Source of the DNA: an uncultured Victivallaceae bacterium
Lineage (GTDB): Bacteria; Verrucomicrobiota; Lentisphaeria; Victivallales; Victivallaceae
Assembly: GCA_944389925.1 (NCBI GenBank)
Contig: CALXOD010000032.1
Span: forward strand, 1 to 46,772
DNA length: 46,772 nt
Reading direction: 5' to 3'
How positions within the stretch are numbered: position 1 is the first letter of the stretch; each line of letters starts with the position of its first letter. A program made the translations under genes and the position numbers. Shown piece by piece: positions 8,088-16,731 of this stretch. The notes under the pieces are model-generated. The model worked only from the letters and a program-made list of their open reading frames with translations. It was not told where the DNA came from and searched no databases.

Positions 8088-8981
8088 TCAGATATCAATC
8101 GTCGTAATTTTCCGGATTACCAGAAATCCGATCGTCACCAGCAGCACCACCACCGCGATCATCAAATATCCGATCATCGAATCGAATACCCCATCCAGCA
8201 ATCCCGGTGCCACAAAATGAATCCCGATCAGCAACAGAAACGGCATCAGACTGATCAGCCACGCCTGCATCCGCCCCATCGCTGTAATGGCGTGCAACTT
8301 GCCGCTGATACGCATACGTTCCCGGATCAATCCGGCCAGCCGTTCCAGCGTCGAGGTCAATTCTCCTCCCGTCTGCCGTGCGGTAATAATCGCAGTTGCG
8401 ACCAGCTCAAAATCCGCCGATCCCAACCGGCTGTTCATATTGTCCAGCGCCTGGGTCAGCGGCACCCCCAGACGGCATTCCTGAGCCAGCAGCCGGAATT
8501 CCACCGAAATCGGTGGCCGGTCCTGGTCGGCAATTTCATCAATGGCCTGATTAATGCTGAATCCCGCTTTCAGCGAACTGGAGATTGCCATCAGCACATC
8601 CTCCAGCTGCTCATTGAATTTCCGCAATCTCCGCTTGCGCAGAAAACGCAAAATCAGTCGGGGTACGGGAAACACCAGCGCCGCTGCCAGCAACCCGATC
8701 GCCACTCCGCCGCTCCATGAAGAACCGGGATTCAGCCATACTGTGAAAAGCACAGTCAGCAGCAATACCAATGCGCTTAAACCGAGGCTCAAGTCCAGCA
8801 CCCGCCCCGCCGGCATCTGGATGAGAATATCATCCAGTTCCAGCCGCGCTTCGGCCAGATAGCGATCCCGGTAACGGGCGGAAACAAACCCGATCACATC
8901 CACCAGCACGTAAGCCGCCATGGTCACGCTGACAAATGCCAGCAAACTCGGAATCAGCGGACTGTTCAACACCGGAATCAT
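8088..8981 (-). CDS. tadB: TadB-like Tad secretion inner-membrane protein
   Basis: 297 residues: one N-terminal helix, a cytoplasmic stretch with two central helices, the T2SSF domain (EDVLMAISSSLKAGFSINQAI; then ARQTGGELTSTLERLA), and two C-terminal helices (about 230-295). The order tadA-tadB-tadC is the canonical one. The ATG at 8981 is two bases after the tadA stop and has CAGGAG within the tadA end as its ribosome site. Upstream in-frame codons lie inside tadA and were discarded. Confidence 0.9.
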   Translation of the reverse strand: MIPVLNSPLIPSLLAFVSVTMAAYVLVDVIGFVSARYRDRYLAEARLELDDILIQMPAGRVLDLSLGLSALVLLLTVLFTVWLNPGSSWSGGVAIGLLAAALVFPVPRLILRFLRKRRLRKFNEQLEDVLMAISSSLKAGFSINQAIDEIADQDRPPISVEFRLLAQECRLGVPLTQALDNMNSRLGSADFELVATAIITARQTGGELTSTLERLAGLIRERMRISGKLHAITAMGRMQAWLISLMPFLLLIGIHFVAPGLLDGVFDSMIGYLMIAVVVLLVTIGFLVIRKITTIDI

Positions 8982-8983
8982 GA

Positions 8984-10810
8984 TCAATGGCTCCTGCGCG
9001 GATTGAACATATCCACATCCAGCGGCAGCTTGGCCCGCTCGATCTCCTCGAGAAACGTCGGGACGCCGCCGGTGGGAACAAACGCGCCGACAATCCGGTT
9101 GTCCTGATCCCAACCGTCCTGACGAAAGACAAAAATATCCTGCATCGTGATCACTTCCCCTTCCATTTTGGTGATCTCGCTGACGTGCGTTACCTTGCGC
9201 GATCCGTCCCGTTCCCGGCTCACCTGCACCACGATGTCGATGGCCGAGGCGATCTGTTCCCGGATCGCCCGCAACGGTAAATCAAAGCCCGCCATCAGCA
9301 CCAGCGTCTCCAGTCGCGCCAGCGCATCCCGCGGAGAATTGGCATGAATGGTGGTCAGACTGCCGTCATGCCCGGTATTCATTGCCTGCAGCATATCCAG
9401 CGCTTCACCGCCCCGGCATTCGCCGACGACAATCCGATCCGGACGCATACGCAAACTGTTCCGCACCAGATCGCGAATCGTTACCTCACCGCGTCCTTCC
9501 ACGTTCGGCGGCCGCGCCTCCAGCCGGACCAGGTGTTCCTGATGCAGCTGCAGTTCCGCCGCATCTTCAATGGTAACGATTCGTTCGCGGTTCGGCAGAA
9601 ACGAACTGAGTACATTCAGCAGAGTCGTCTTTCCCGAACCAGTCCCCCCGGAAATAAGAATATTCTTACGTACTTTGACGCAGATATCCAGAAAACGCAC
9701 CACATCTTCCGAAATCGATCCGAACCGGATCAGATCTGCCGCCTCCAGCGGCTTACGCGCAAATTTCCGAATCGTAATCGACGGCCCGACCAGAGACAGC
9801 GGCGCAATAATGGCATTAACACGAGAACCGTCCGCCAGCCGGGCGTCCACCATCGGCGAACTTTCGTCAATACGCCGCCCCAGCGGTGACACAATCCGTT
9901 CAATCGCCGCCAGAACCTGAGAGTCATCGGCAAAAGCCGTGTCGGTCCGGTACAACACCCCGCCGCGCTCCACATACACCTGATTCGGCCCATTCACCAT
10001 GATTTCCGTAATATCTTCCAATTCGAGAAGATATTCCAGCGGCCCGAGTCCCACGGCCTCCTGCACCAACTCCCGCTCCAACGTCGCCGGCGTCACCGAC
10101 GGCGGCAACGGTATCGAAAGCTGTGAAAGAATCTCCCGGATGGTATCCGTCGCCTTGCGCTCCAGTTCCGCACCAGTTACGCCGGAAACCGCCAGTTTCT
10201 TCAAATTCAGACGAGTCAAAAGTTCCCGGTGCGCGTGTTTCTTGATCTCCTGCAGCAACGGCCGATCCCGATCCGATACACCGGAGATATGCAGAATCGG
10301 AATTTTCTCCTTTCCATAGGCATCCTGCCCGCCCTGCTCCACCCGGGCAGCCGACGTATCGTGCACAGAGCCGGCCGGAATCGTGGCGGTATCGGACATC
10401 GCCGCCCGCGTCCGGGAGGGCGGAACCGTTGGTGCAGAAGCCGGTGCAGAAGCCGGCACGGCAGCGGTTCGTCCGGCGGATGTCGAACCATCCGGAGACA
10501 ACGACGGCGAAGCGGCGGATTTCCGACGTTCCATAGTCACTTTCCCCACCCGCACGGACTCGTCCGGCCGGATTTCATAGGGCTCATGGGCGAAAAGCGG
10601 ATTTCCGGCGGCGAAAGTACCATTGCTGCTTCCCAGATCCATAACCGTCAGGCGCCCGTTGCGCACGATCAACTGTGCATGATGCCGGGAAATTTCCGGT
10701 CGCTTGAACACCATATGGCAGTCATCTCCGGAACCTACCAGATAAACGCCGTCCTCCAGACGGGCCAGCGTGTCCGGCCGGTCCGGCTGTCTGATGACCA
10801 GCTCCAGCAT
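8984..10810 (-). CDS. tadA: FHA-TadA fusion, Tad secretion ATPase
   Basis: 608 residues. Residues 1-95 form an FHA domain ([17 protein letters not shown]). An Ala/Pro/Ser/Thr-rich linker runs to about 170, and the rest is a CpaF/TadA hexameric ATPase. Walker [10 protein letters not shown] is at 388-396, the Walker B/GECRGGEA region at about 463, and the [12 protein letters not shown] His box at about 480-491; LARLET follows. It powers pilus or secretion assembly from the cytoplasm. Ordinary TadA proteins are 400-450 residues, so the N-terminal FHA part is an extra phosphopeptide-reading module. Such fusions occur in other phyla, but here a second FHA protein lies in the same operon. The start lies one base after the cpaB stop. 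Confidence 0.93.
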   Translation of the reverse strand: MLELVIRQPDRPDTLARLEDGVYLVGSGDDCHMVFKRPEISRHHAQLIVRNGRLTVMDLGSSNGTFAAGNPLFAHEPYEIRPDESVRVGKVTMERRKSAASPSLSPDGSTSAGRTAAVPASAPASAPTVPPSRTRAAMSDTATIPAGSVHDTSAARVEQGGQDAYGKEKIPILHISGVSDRDRPLLQEIKKHAHRELLTRLNLKKLAVSGVTGAELERKATDTIREILSQLSIPLPPSVTPATLERELVQEAVGLGPLEYLLELEDITEIMVNGPNQVYVERGGVLYRTDTAFADDSQVLAAIERIVSPLGRRIDESSPMVDARLADGSRVNAIIAPLSLVGPSITIRKFARKPLEAADLIRFGSISEDVVRFLDICVKVRKNILISGGTGSGKTTLLNVLSSFLPNRERIVTIEDAAELQLHQEHLVRLEARPPNVEGRGEVTIRDLVRNSLRMRPDRIVVGECRGGEALDMLQAMNTGHDGSLTTIHANSPRDALARLETLVLMAGFDLPLRAIREQIASAIDIVVQVSRERDGSRKVTHVSEITKMEGEVITMQDIFVFRQDGWDQDNRIVGAFVPTGGVPTFLEEIERAKLPLDVDMFNPRRSH

Positions 10811-10811
10811 C

Positions 10812-11603
10812 TCACAGCCCCTGCTGCCGCCGGCTGCGGCGTTCGTTGTATTTGGGAATATCCTTTTCCAGCTGCCGGAAATTGATAGAGCGATTTTCCA
10901 TCGACCGGTCAATGCGCGAATCTTCAAAGTTTCTCAAACTCAAGCTGAGAGTCCCTTTGCGACTGGCGAAAATCAACATTTCCACCTCATCCGGCCAGAC
11001 CAGCAGCGTCACGGTCCCGTAAGTACGTCCGCTCTGTGTATCCGCACCCGGATTCCCCCAACGAGTTCCGGTGGCAAGCACTTTGACATCCTGCAGGATG
11101 GTCAGCGTGATCGTATCCAGCGCGGTATCCCCCCGGAGGTCGGGAAAACGGAAAGTCCCGATCACGTCCACATTATCGTTGGGCTGCACAAGGTTGTTCA
11201 CCGCGGAGACGGTATCGACAGGAATCGAGACGGCCCGCATCCCCTGCCGAATGATGCCGCTGAACCCCTGTCGCAATGAAATCGGCTTGAGGTCGGTATT
11301 CAACAGCGTCTGCCCTGCGATCATGGAACTCTCCAGCCGCCGACCGATAACGGATGCGCTCTGACTCCAGGGAATTTCCCGGTTGGAAATGGGCTGATTT
11401 CGCATACGCTGAACCTCGACCCGAGCGATATCGCCTTCCCGGATCTCTTCACCGGCGGCGATGTTCCGGGTCACTTTGATCAGAAAAACGGATTCGGCGC
11501 TGCCCATGATTTTTTCCTTCTCCGCCTGAATTTGTTGATAACTAAGAACAAATGCCAGAAAACCGAAAAAAACCGCGCCAAGCAACAGAAGCTTTTGTCT
11601 CAT
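10812..11603 (-). CDS. cpaB: Flp pilus assembly protein CpaB/RcpC
   Basis: 263 residues. An N-terminal membrane helix is followed by an SAF domain (about 43-105: RNIAAGEEIREGDI, GRRLESSMIAGQ), then the RcpC/CpaB domain with GMRAVSIPVD and the NDNVDVIGTF motif. CpaB is a periplasmic factor that works with the secretin in Tad systems. It is the first gene of the minus-strand operon; the ATG at 11603 has GGAG at a suitable distance. No secretin (cpaC), TadZ, pilin or prepilin peptidase gene neighbours it, so those must lie elsewhere or be absent. Confidence 0.92.
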   Translation of the reverse strand: MRQKLLLLGAVFFGFLAFVLSYQQIQAEKEKIMGSAESVFLIKVTRNIAAGEEIREGDIARVEVQRMRNQPISNREIPWSQSASVIGRRLESSMIAGQTLLNTDLKPISLRQGFSGIIRQGMRAVSIPVDTVSAVNNLVQPNDNVDVIGTFRFPDLRGDTALDTITLTILQDVKVLATGTRWGNPGADTQSGRTYGTVTLLVWPDEVEMLIFASRKGTLSLSLRNFEDSRIDRSMENRSINFRQLEKDIPKYNERRSRRQQGL

Positions 11604-11855
11604 TGCAATACTCCGCCGGAAAATCGCTTTATGTGTTATGATGATGTTTCAATATATATGGAAGCCAACAGAATTTCCAGCCATGTTATAACTCTTCCTG
11701 AAGGTTTTCCCGGATATTTTTCCGCATCTGCCGGAAAACAGCTGGAAAAAAGGCCGTTCCGGAGATACATTTTCCATCAAAGAATGTATTTTCCAGCGCC
11801 GCGCTTTCCGCGTTCTGCTGGAAGAACCTAATGATTCGCGAAGGAGATTTCCGCC
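11604..11855. other. Divergent region between cpaB and hisB
   Basis: This 252-bp stretch must hold promoters for both cpaB (minus) and hisB (plus), but I could not pick convincing -35/-10 pairs. A 57-codon plus-strand frame (11658-11831) has no family likeness and is probably chance. A strong ribosome site (GAAGGAGA) for hisB lies at its right edge. Confidence 0.4.
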
Positions 11856-12440
11856 ATGCGTTTTGCCGAAGTCGCCCGGACCACCCGGGAAACCCAGATC
11901 ACCGTCCGGCTCGAGCTTGACGGCACCGGCACTGGAACCATCCATACTCCAGTACCTTTCATGAACCATATGCTTGAGTTGTTTACCAGACATGGTTTTT
12001 TTGACCTCACGCTGGAGGCTCACGGTGACGTGGAAGTGGATTATCACCACACTATGGAAGACCTCGGCCTGACTCTGGGCGAAGCTCTGCGCCGCGCCCT
12101 TGGGAATAAGCACGGCATCCGCCGTTATGGCGCGGCGCTTCTGCCGATGGATGAAGCACTCGCCAGAGTTGCACTGGATCTTTCCGGCCGTCCCTGTCTG
12201 GTATACGAGGTTACCCCCCCCGCGGCGATGATTAAGGATCTGGACAGCCGGCTCTTCCATGAATTCTTTCAGGGACTGGTCGCCACTTCGGGGATGAACT
12301 TGCACATCGATCTGCTGCGGGCTGAAGAAGTGCACCATGCTTTTGAAGCCATCTTCAAAGCTTTTGCCAAGGCGCTGGACCAGGCGGTCACCCCGGATCC
12401 GCGCATCCGGGGCGTGCTTTCCACCAAAGGTACGCTCTGA
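11856..12440 (+). CDS. hisB: Imidazoleglycerol-phosphate dehydratase
   Basis: 194 residues, the normal single-domain size. Catalyses removal of water from imidazoleglycerol phosphate in histidine synthesis. The metal-binding histidine motifs are present: FMNHMLELFTRHG, DYHHTMEDLG and EEVHHAFEAIFKA, plus the C-terminal PRIRGVLSTKGTL. The ribosome site GAAGGAGA stands 8 bases before the ATG. No other his gene flanks it; histidine genes are scattered in many bacteria, so this is not alarming. A weak CAGCG/CGCTG hairpin follows the stop. Confidence 0.96.
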   Translation: MRFAEVARTTRETQITVRLELDGTGTGTIHTPVPFMNHMLELFTRHGFFDLTLEAHGDVEVDYHHTMEDLGLTLGEALRRALGNKHGIRRYGAALLPMDEALARVALDLSGRPCLVYEVTPPAAMIKDLDSRLFHEFFQGLVATSGMNLHIDLLRAEEVHHAFEAIFKAFAKALDQAVTPDPRIRGVLSTKGTL

Positions 12441-12483
12441 CAGCGACATCCCCAAAAGCGCTGTTTCACGCGCGACTCTCCCC

Positions 12484-14799
12484 TCAGCGAATCGTGGCAT
12501 CTGCAGGGATCAGGTGCCAGCGATCCGCATTGATCCCGGTCAGCCGGGCGGCGGAGTCGAATGTCGTCCAATCCTCAGGGATGTCGATTTCGCCCGTGAA
12601 CACCTCTCCCGGAAGAATACTTTCCGGCAGACGCCGTCCATCTCCCGGACAAATGGAAAATTCCCGCAGCTCTCCGTTTCCAAGAAGCAGAATTCGGACC
12701 TCGCAGAAATCGGCGGGAGCGGTCGCAAACCGTACCCGGGCCCGAAATTTCCGCCGTCCGTTCTCCTGCACGATTTCGCCACGCACGGCAATCCAGTCCA
12801 CAGGAGTAAGCATTTCAACTTCCGTACCCACAGCATAAAATACCGGATCCGGCCAGATCTGCGGCTCCGGCAACGCACTCGCGGAAGCCCCGCGACGGTA
12901 CCAGAACAGCTTATGCCGTCCTACCGTCCGGACTCCAACCAGACCGAATTCCGGATCCAGCAATGCCATTCGATGCAGCGCCGCCGATGGTGAAATCGGC
13001 GTTCCCAGCGCATACACCCGGTATTCTGCCCCTTTCACCCCTTCCCCCAAACGGGTTGTGGGATTACGGAACAGGAAATGACCCGCCACATTTTCTCCCG
13101 CTTCCACCCGGGAGCCGGGCGGAATCTCCTGGCGCACCTCATCCAGAATTTTTCCCATACGGGGACTTTCCCGCAGAAAGCGCAGTGAGTGCAGCCCGTA
13201 AAAACTTTGAGCAAACAACCAATGCGCCACCCCGCCCGATACCAGGGTCGCCACCGCCAGGGCGAACCGGATCCGTCCGCGCCCCCGTGGTCCGCCTCTC
13301 CCCAGACCCGCCGCCAGCCATTTTTCCCAACGCCCCCCGGAACGGCAGTGTCGAAATGCCAGCACCACAGCCGCAGCAAAGCAGACCACCAGTTCCGTCT
13401 GGTAATGTTGATTGATATTGACCACATCGCGGCTGTTACGCAGCAGATGAGAAAGCAGCAGCAGACCTCCCGCGCCCAGCAACGCGGGCCGTTTCATCGC
13501 CGCTGGAAAAACCGGAACCAGCAACAGCAGCAGAAAAAGCAGGTTTTTCTCTGCCAAAAGCGTTCCGAAAAAAACATCGGGACGGGTGAACGGAGAACAC
13601 AGCACTCCCCACACTCCATGGCCGAGGTGTTCGTACTGCCCGTAGAAGATATAATCCTTTCCTGCGGAAAACAGCGGAATGATCCCCTTCATTGCCAGCA
13701 GCAGCCAGGCTACGCCGATCACCGCGTATAATCCTCCATTCCGACGCCGCCCTGCCAGAATCTCCATCAGCCCCCAGCCCGCCCAGAAAACTCCGACCGT
13801 CTCTTTGATCGTCAATGTGAACAGGAACAAAACAAACGCCCAGCGTTCATGCCCTTCCTCCTTCAGCATCAGAAACAGCAGAAAACAGGGAATAAAGAGA
13901 TAAATCGCATTGAATCCGTAAAACAGACACAGATTCATATTGGACACTGAAGGAAAAAGCAGGTAAATCACGCCGCCCGCCAGCGCGTAAAATGGTGACA
14001 ACCCGATTTTCCGCCCCAGCAGAAACACCAGTCCCGCGCTCCCCCAGAGCAACACCGCATTCAACACAAAAGCCGTTTCCACCCGGGGAACCAACCCGAA
14101 CAGAGGTGCAAATACAAGAAAAAAGCCCGGCATCCAATGCCCCGCCGAAAAGGCAGGCTCCGGATAATCCCCACGAAACCAATTCCCGAGAAAGGTATTC
14201 CGGCAGATTTCCGCATACGTCATCCAATCCGTCCCGGCCAGATAGAGCGTGTCATACGCCAGAAGCGAAGCGTAAATCCCCTGCGCCATCAGCCCAAGCG
14301 TCAGCAATGTTCCCGTCGCCGCACACCAGCCGGGATGCCTGCCGCACCAGCGCACCAGCCCCGCCGCCCCGGGAATTCCTTCCGTCAGCACATACCGGTA
14401 GACCACCCAGCTCGTCGCCAGAAGCGTCACAATCACCACGGGAAAACCAAACGGAAGGAAGTGAAACGGGATCAAAATTGCCAATGGCGCCAGAATCCGA
14501 ACCAAACGCTCCGGCGGCGTACTCCGACGCAACAGCAGCATTTCCGCCAATAAGATCCACGTCAGGGTCCACCAGCGCTCCGGATGATCTACTGCCGCCA
14601 TCCGGAACATGGTCATATCCAGCTCAACAATGCAACCGGACAGTCGTGCCAGACTCATGCCTCCCAGCGCCAACAGCGCCACTGCCGCCACCCGGGATAC
14701 GCCTCTCCGGCTAGGCTCCGACTGTCCCCGCCCCCCCCGCAAAGGCCCGGCTGAGTCCTCCTTCCCCGGCGTCACCAAACGCCGCCGGGCCCGACTCAT
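12484..14799 (-). CDS. DUF2079-like polytopic membrane protein
   Basis: 771 residues with about 11-12 hydrophobic helices up to residue about 500, then a 270-residue soluble C-terminal part. The segment AGHWMPGFFLVFAPLFGLVP, followed by a helix, resembles the core of DUF2079 proteins, which share the layout of GT-C lipid-linked glycosyltransferases. A Lys-Glu pair (TIKETVG) further on is also family-like. The role is unknown; transfer of sugar from a lipid carrier is only a suggestion. The start overlaps the stop of the next upstream gene (ATGA), so the two are translationally coupled. The first 35 residues are very basic and could be partly untranslated. Confidence 0.65.
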   Translation of the reverse strand: MSRARRRLVTPGKEDSAGPLRGGRGQSEPSRRGVSRVAAVALLALGGMSLARLSGCIVELDMTMFRMAAVDHPERWWTLTWILLAEMLLLRRSTPPERLVRILAPLAILIPFHFLPFGFPVVIVTLLATSWVVYRYVLTEGIPGAAGLVRWCGRHPGWCAATGTLLTLGLMAQGIYASLLAYDTLYLAGTDWMTYAEICRNTFLGNWFRGDYPEPAFSAGHWMPGFFLVFAPLFGLVPRVETAFVLNAVLLWGSAGLVFLLGRKIGLSPFYALAGGVIYLLFPSVSNMNLCLFYGFNAIYLFIPCFLLFLMLKEEGHERWAFVLFLFTLTIKETVGVFWAGWGLMEILAGRRRNGGLYAVIGVAWLLLAMKGIIPLFSAGKDYIFYGQYEHLGHGVWGVLCSPFTRPDVFFGTLLAEKNLLFLLLLLVPVFPAAMKRPALLGAGGLLLLSHLLRNSRDVVNINQHYQTELVVCFAAAVVLAFRHCRSGGRWEKWLAAGLGRGGPRGRGRIRFALAVATLVSGGVAHWLFAQSFYGLHSLRFLRESPRMGKILDEVRQEIPPGSRVEAGENVAGHFLFRNPTTRLGEGVKGAEYRVYALGTPISPSAALHRMALLDPEFGLVGVRTVGRHKLFWYRRGASASALPEPQIWPDPVFYAVGTEVEMLTPVDWIAVRGEIVQENGRRKFRARVRFATAPADFCEVRILLLGNGELREFSICPGDGRRLPESILPGEVFTGEIDIPEDWTTFDSAARLTGINADRWHLIPADATIR

Positions 14800-15431
14800 G
14801 CCTTCACCCGGCGCAGCCGAGACAGGAAATCCACTGTGCGTTCCCGTACCTGCTGCAGAAATTCCACCAACAGCACCACTACCGGCAGTAACGAACGCTG
14901 CCGCTCCCCGATGTCACGCAACATGCCGACCAGCTCATTCAGATCAGCCAGCACCCGTTTCCCGAGGCTGAGTTTCAGGGAGCGCATCTCCTGTTCATCG
15001 GTATCCACAAAATCCGCCAGTCGCGCCAGCGTTTTGCCGAAACCACAGCTGACCGCAAGTCCATGGCTGCGCAATGACTCCCGGAGCCGCAAAGCGAATA
15101 CCACATTCCATTCGCAAGCCAGTTTATCAAGCTGTTCGACCAGCTCATCGCCCGGACGCCGACGCCGCGGTCCCTCGCCGGCATCCTCGCGTTCGTCTTC
15201 GTCCTCCTCGTCCAGCACATCCCACATTCGCCAGTGCCCGGGAGCGGCTCCCGCCGGCACCAGCCCGGGATGGGACATCAGGCTGTCGAAAATCATGGAT
15301 TCTTCGCCCGGCAGATCCAGACATCCGGCCAATTCGCGAAAATAACAGCTGATCCGCCGTTCATCACGGCGGATTTCATGCTCCCATTGAAATTCATTCC
15401 AGTCTTTTTCCGAATGGGCGAATCTTCCCAT
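14796..15431 (-). CDS. Hypothetical protein, charged helical
   Basis: 211 residues; I do not recognise the family. It is strongly charged and apparently helical: an Arg/Glu-rich N-terminus (EIRRDERRISCYFRELA), an acidic stretch near residue 75 (EEDEDEREDAGE), and a C-terminal half with a leucine heptad-like pattern and a hydrophobic run (LLPVVVLLVEFLQQV). There are no clear membrane helices. The start at 15431 is preceded by GGGAG. The gene lies between rsfS (36 nt upstream) and the DUF2079-like gene (4-nt overlap), so it belongs to the nadD operon and may serve the membrane protein it is coupled to. Confidence 0.7.
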   Translation of the reverse strand: MGRFAHSEKDWNEFQWEHEIRRDERRISCYFRELAGCLDLPGEESMIFDSLMSHPGLVPAGAAPGHWRMWDVLDEEDEDEREDAGEGPRRRRPGDELVEQLDKLACEWNVVFALRLRESLRSHGLAVSCGFGKTLARLADFVDTDEQEMRSLKLSLGKRVLADLNELVGMLRDIGERQRSLLPVVVLLVEFLQQVRERTVDFLSRLRRVKA

Positions 15432-15467
15432 ACCCCGTTCTGTCTCCCGTCCTGTCAACCTCTGTCA

Positions 15468-15857
15468 TCAACGCGCGGCGCGATCTTCCAGGCGTGCCAT
15501 TGCTTCCCGATCCGGCGCCTCTCCCCAGAGGCTTTCCAGACTGTAGCGATCCCGTGCCGCAGCCGTCATCAAATGTACAACTACCGAACAGAAATCCAGC
15601 AGAATCCAGCCATCCGCCCCGCCGCCGCCATGGGAATGCACCCGGATATGGAATTTCTCCCGGACCTGCCGCTCTATGAATCCGTACAAGGCCTGCAGAT
15701 GCGGCTCCGACGTCGCGGTACAGATCACAAAATAATCCGCTATCGACGTCTGTTCCGCCACCGGAAGAACCAGTACCTGTTCGGCCAGTTTCTCCGTCGC
15801 GGCCCGAGCACAGAAATCCGCAAGTTCCTTCGGGGTCACTTTCACTTCTTCCATCAT
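15468..15857 (-). CDS. rsfS: Ribosomal silencing factor RsfS
   Basis: 129 residues. RsfS binds ribosomal protein uL14 and blocks joining of the subunits when nutrients run low. Family motifs are visible: DYFVICTATSEPHLQAL and the DGWILLDFCSVVVHLM strand, in which the usual aromatic residue near the C-terminal part is present (RDRYSLESLWG). The ATG at 15857 overlaps the nadD stop (AATGATG). The nadD-rsfS order is conserved in many bacteria, which supports both calls. A strong purine-rich ribosome site lies in the end of nadD. Confidence 0.95.
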   Translation of the reverse strand: MMEEVKVTPKELADFCARAATEKLAEQVLVLPVAEQTSIADYFVICTATSEPHLQALYGFIERQVREKFHIRVHSHGGGGADGWILLDFCSVVVHLMTAAARDRYSLESLWGEAPDREAMARLEDRAAR

Positions 15858-16489
15858 TTCTCTTTCTCCTCCCTCCACATTGAACCGACGTATAGCCGAT
15901 GCTCCCGCACATAATCGCGGATCTTTTCCGGAATAAAGGTAGTCGGATTTTCACCGATTGCCATCTTTTTTCTGACTTCCGTCGAAGATATTTCAAAAAA
16001 AGGTGCCTCCAATATCCCAGCTGCCAGTTTTTCCACCAGAAACTCCGGCCAGTAGCGACGCAGCATCGCCCGGTCCGGCGTAACTCCGGCACGCGGGTAG
16101 GTAATCACGTCCCAGTGTTCCGCCAGCTCCCGCCCCCGGTACCAGGTATGCAGCTGCGCAAGACTGTCTCCCCCGATCAGCAGCTGCAGCCGAATCCCCG
16201 GCGTCCGCTCCTCCAGACGTTTCAATACTTCATAGGTATACGAGGGAGACAGCGCAAACTCCCGCTCCGCCTCACACACCTCCATATCCGGCAGCCCTTC
16301 AATCAGCAGTTGCAGCATCCGCACCCGGTCTTCATATGAAGCAAAGGCCCTCCCCTTCTTGTGCGGCGGTGCAAAAGCCGGAACCAGCAGTACCCGATCA
16401 GTCACTCCCGCGGCCAATGCCGCCCGGGCGGGAGCAAGATGACCGTAATGCGGCGGATCGAACGTTCCTCCGAAAAACGCTTCTCTCAC
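15854..16489 (-). CDS. nadD: Nicotinate-nucleotide adenylyltransferase
   Basis: Adenylates nicotinate mononucleotide to deamido-NAD. The signature FGGTFDPPHYGH is at the N-terminus, PPHKKG in the middle and ISSTEVR near residue 170; 211 residues is typical. The start is taken as GTG at 16489, because GGGGAGGAG lies just before it and the family signature should begin within the first five residues; a longer GTG start at 16528 would add 13 non-conserved residues. It heads a minus-strand operon with rsfS and lies divergent from the epimerase operon. Confidence 0.95.
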   Translation of the reverse strand: MREAFFGGTFDPPHYGHLAPARAALAAGVTDRVLLVPAFAPPHKKGRAFASYEDRVRMLQLLIEGLPDMEVCEAEREFALSPSYTYEVLKRLEERTPGIRLQLLIGGDSLAQLHTWYRGRELAEHWDVITYPRAGVTPDRAMLRRYWPEFLVEKLAAGILEAPFFEISSTEVRKKMAIGENPTTFIPEKIRDYVREHRLYVGSMWREEKEK

Positions 16490-16649
16490 CTCACTCCTCC
16501 CCTTGGCACCATTCGTTTTCTTTACCACCTGTTTCCAAACTTAAAATTACCGGATTAATATACCGCGCCCGCGCGCGATTTTCAACATCGCCGGAGTGAG
16601 TCATTGTGAAGCATTTTACAACACTTTCCGGAAAAGCCGCTTTCCGGAC

Positions 16650-16678
16650 TTGACGAAGCGACATTCCGGCAGTATTGT
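16650..16678 (+). promoter_or_regulatory. Promoter of the epimerase-yicC-cysE operon
   Basis: TTGACG at 16650-16655 and TATTGT at 16673-16678 are 17 nt apart, a near-consensus housekeeping promoter. The transcript would start around 16685, which excludes the ATG at 16681 and supports the start at 16732. Confidence 0.7.
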
Positions 16679-16731
16679 GAATGGAGTATTTTTTCAAGGA
16701 ACCAGAACAAACCAAACGGGAGATTCCGAAA

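Noticed and set aside
11649-12500. Minus-strand frame opposite hisB
   Set aside because: HisB is unambiguous; the antisense frame has no likeness to a family.
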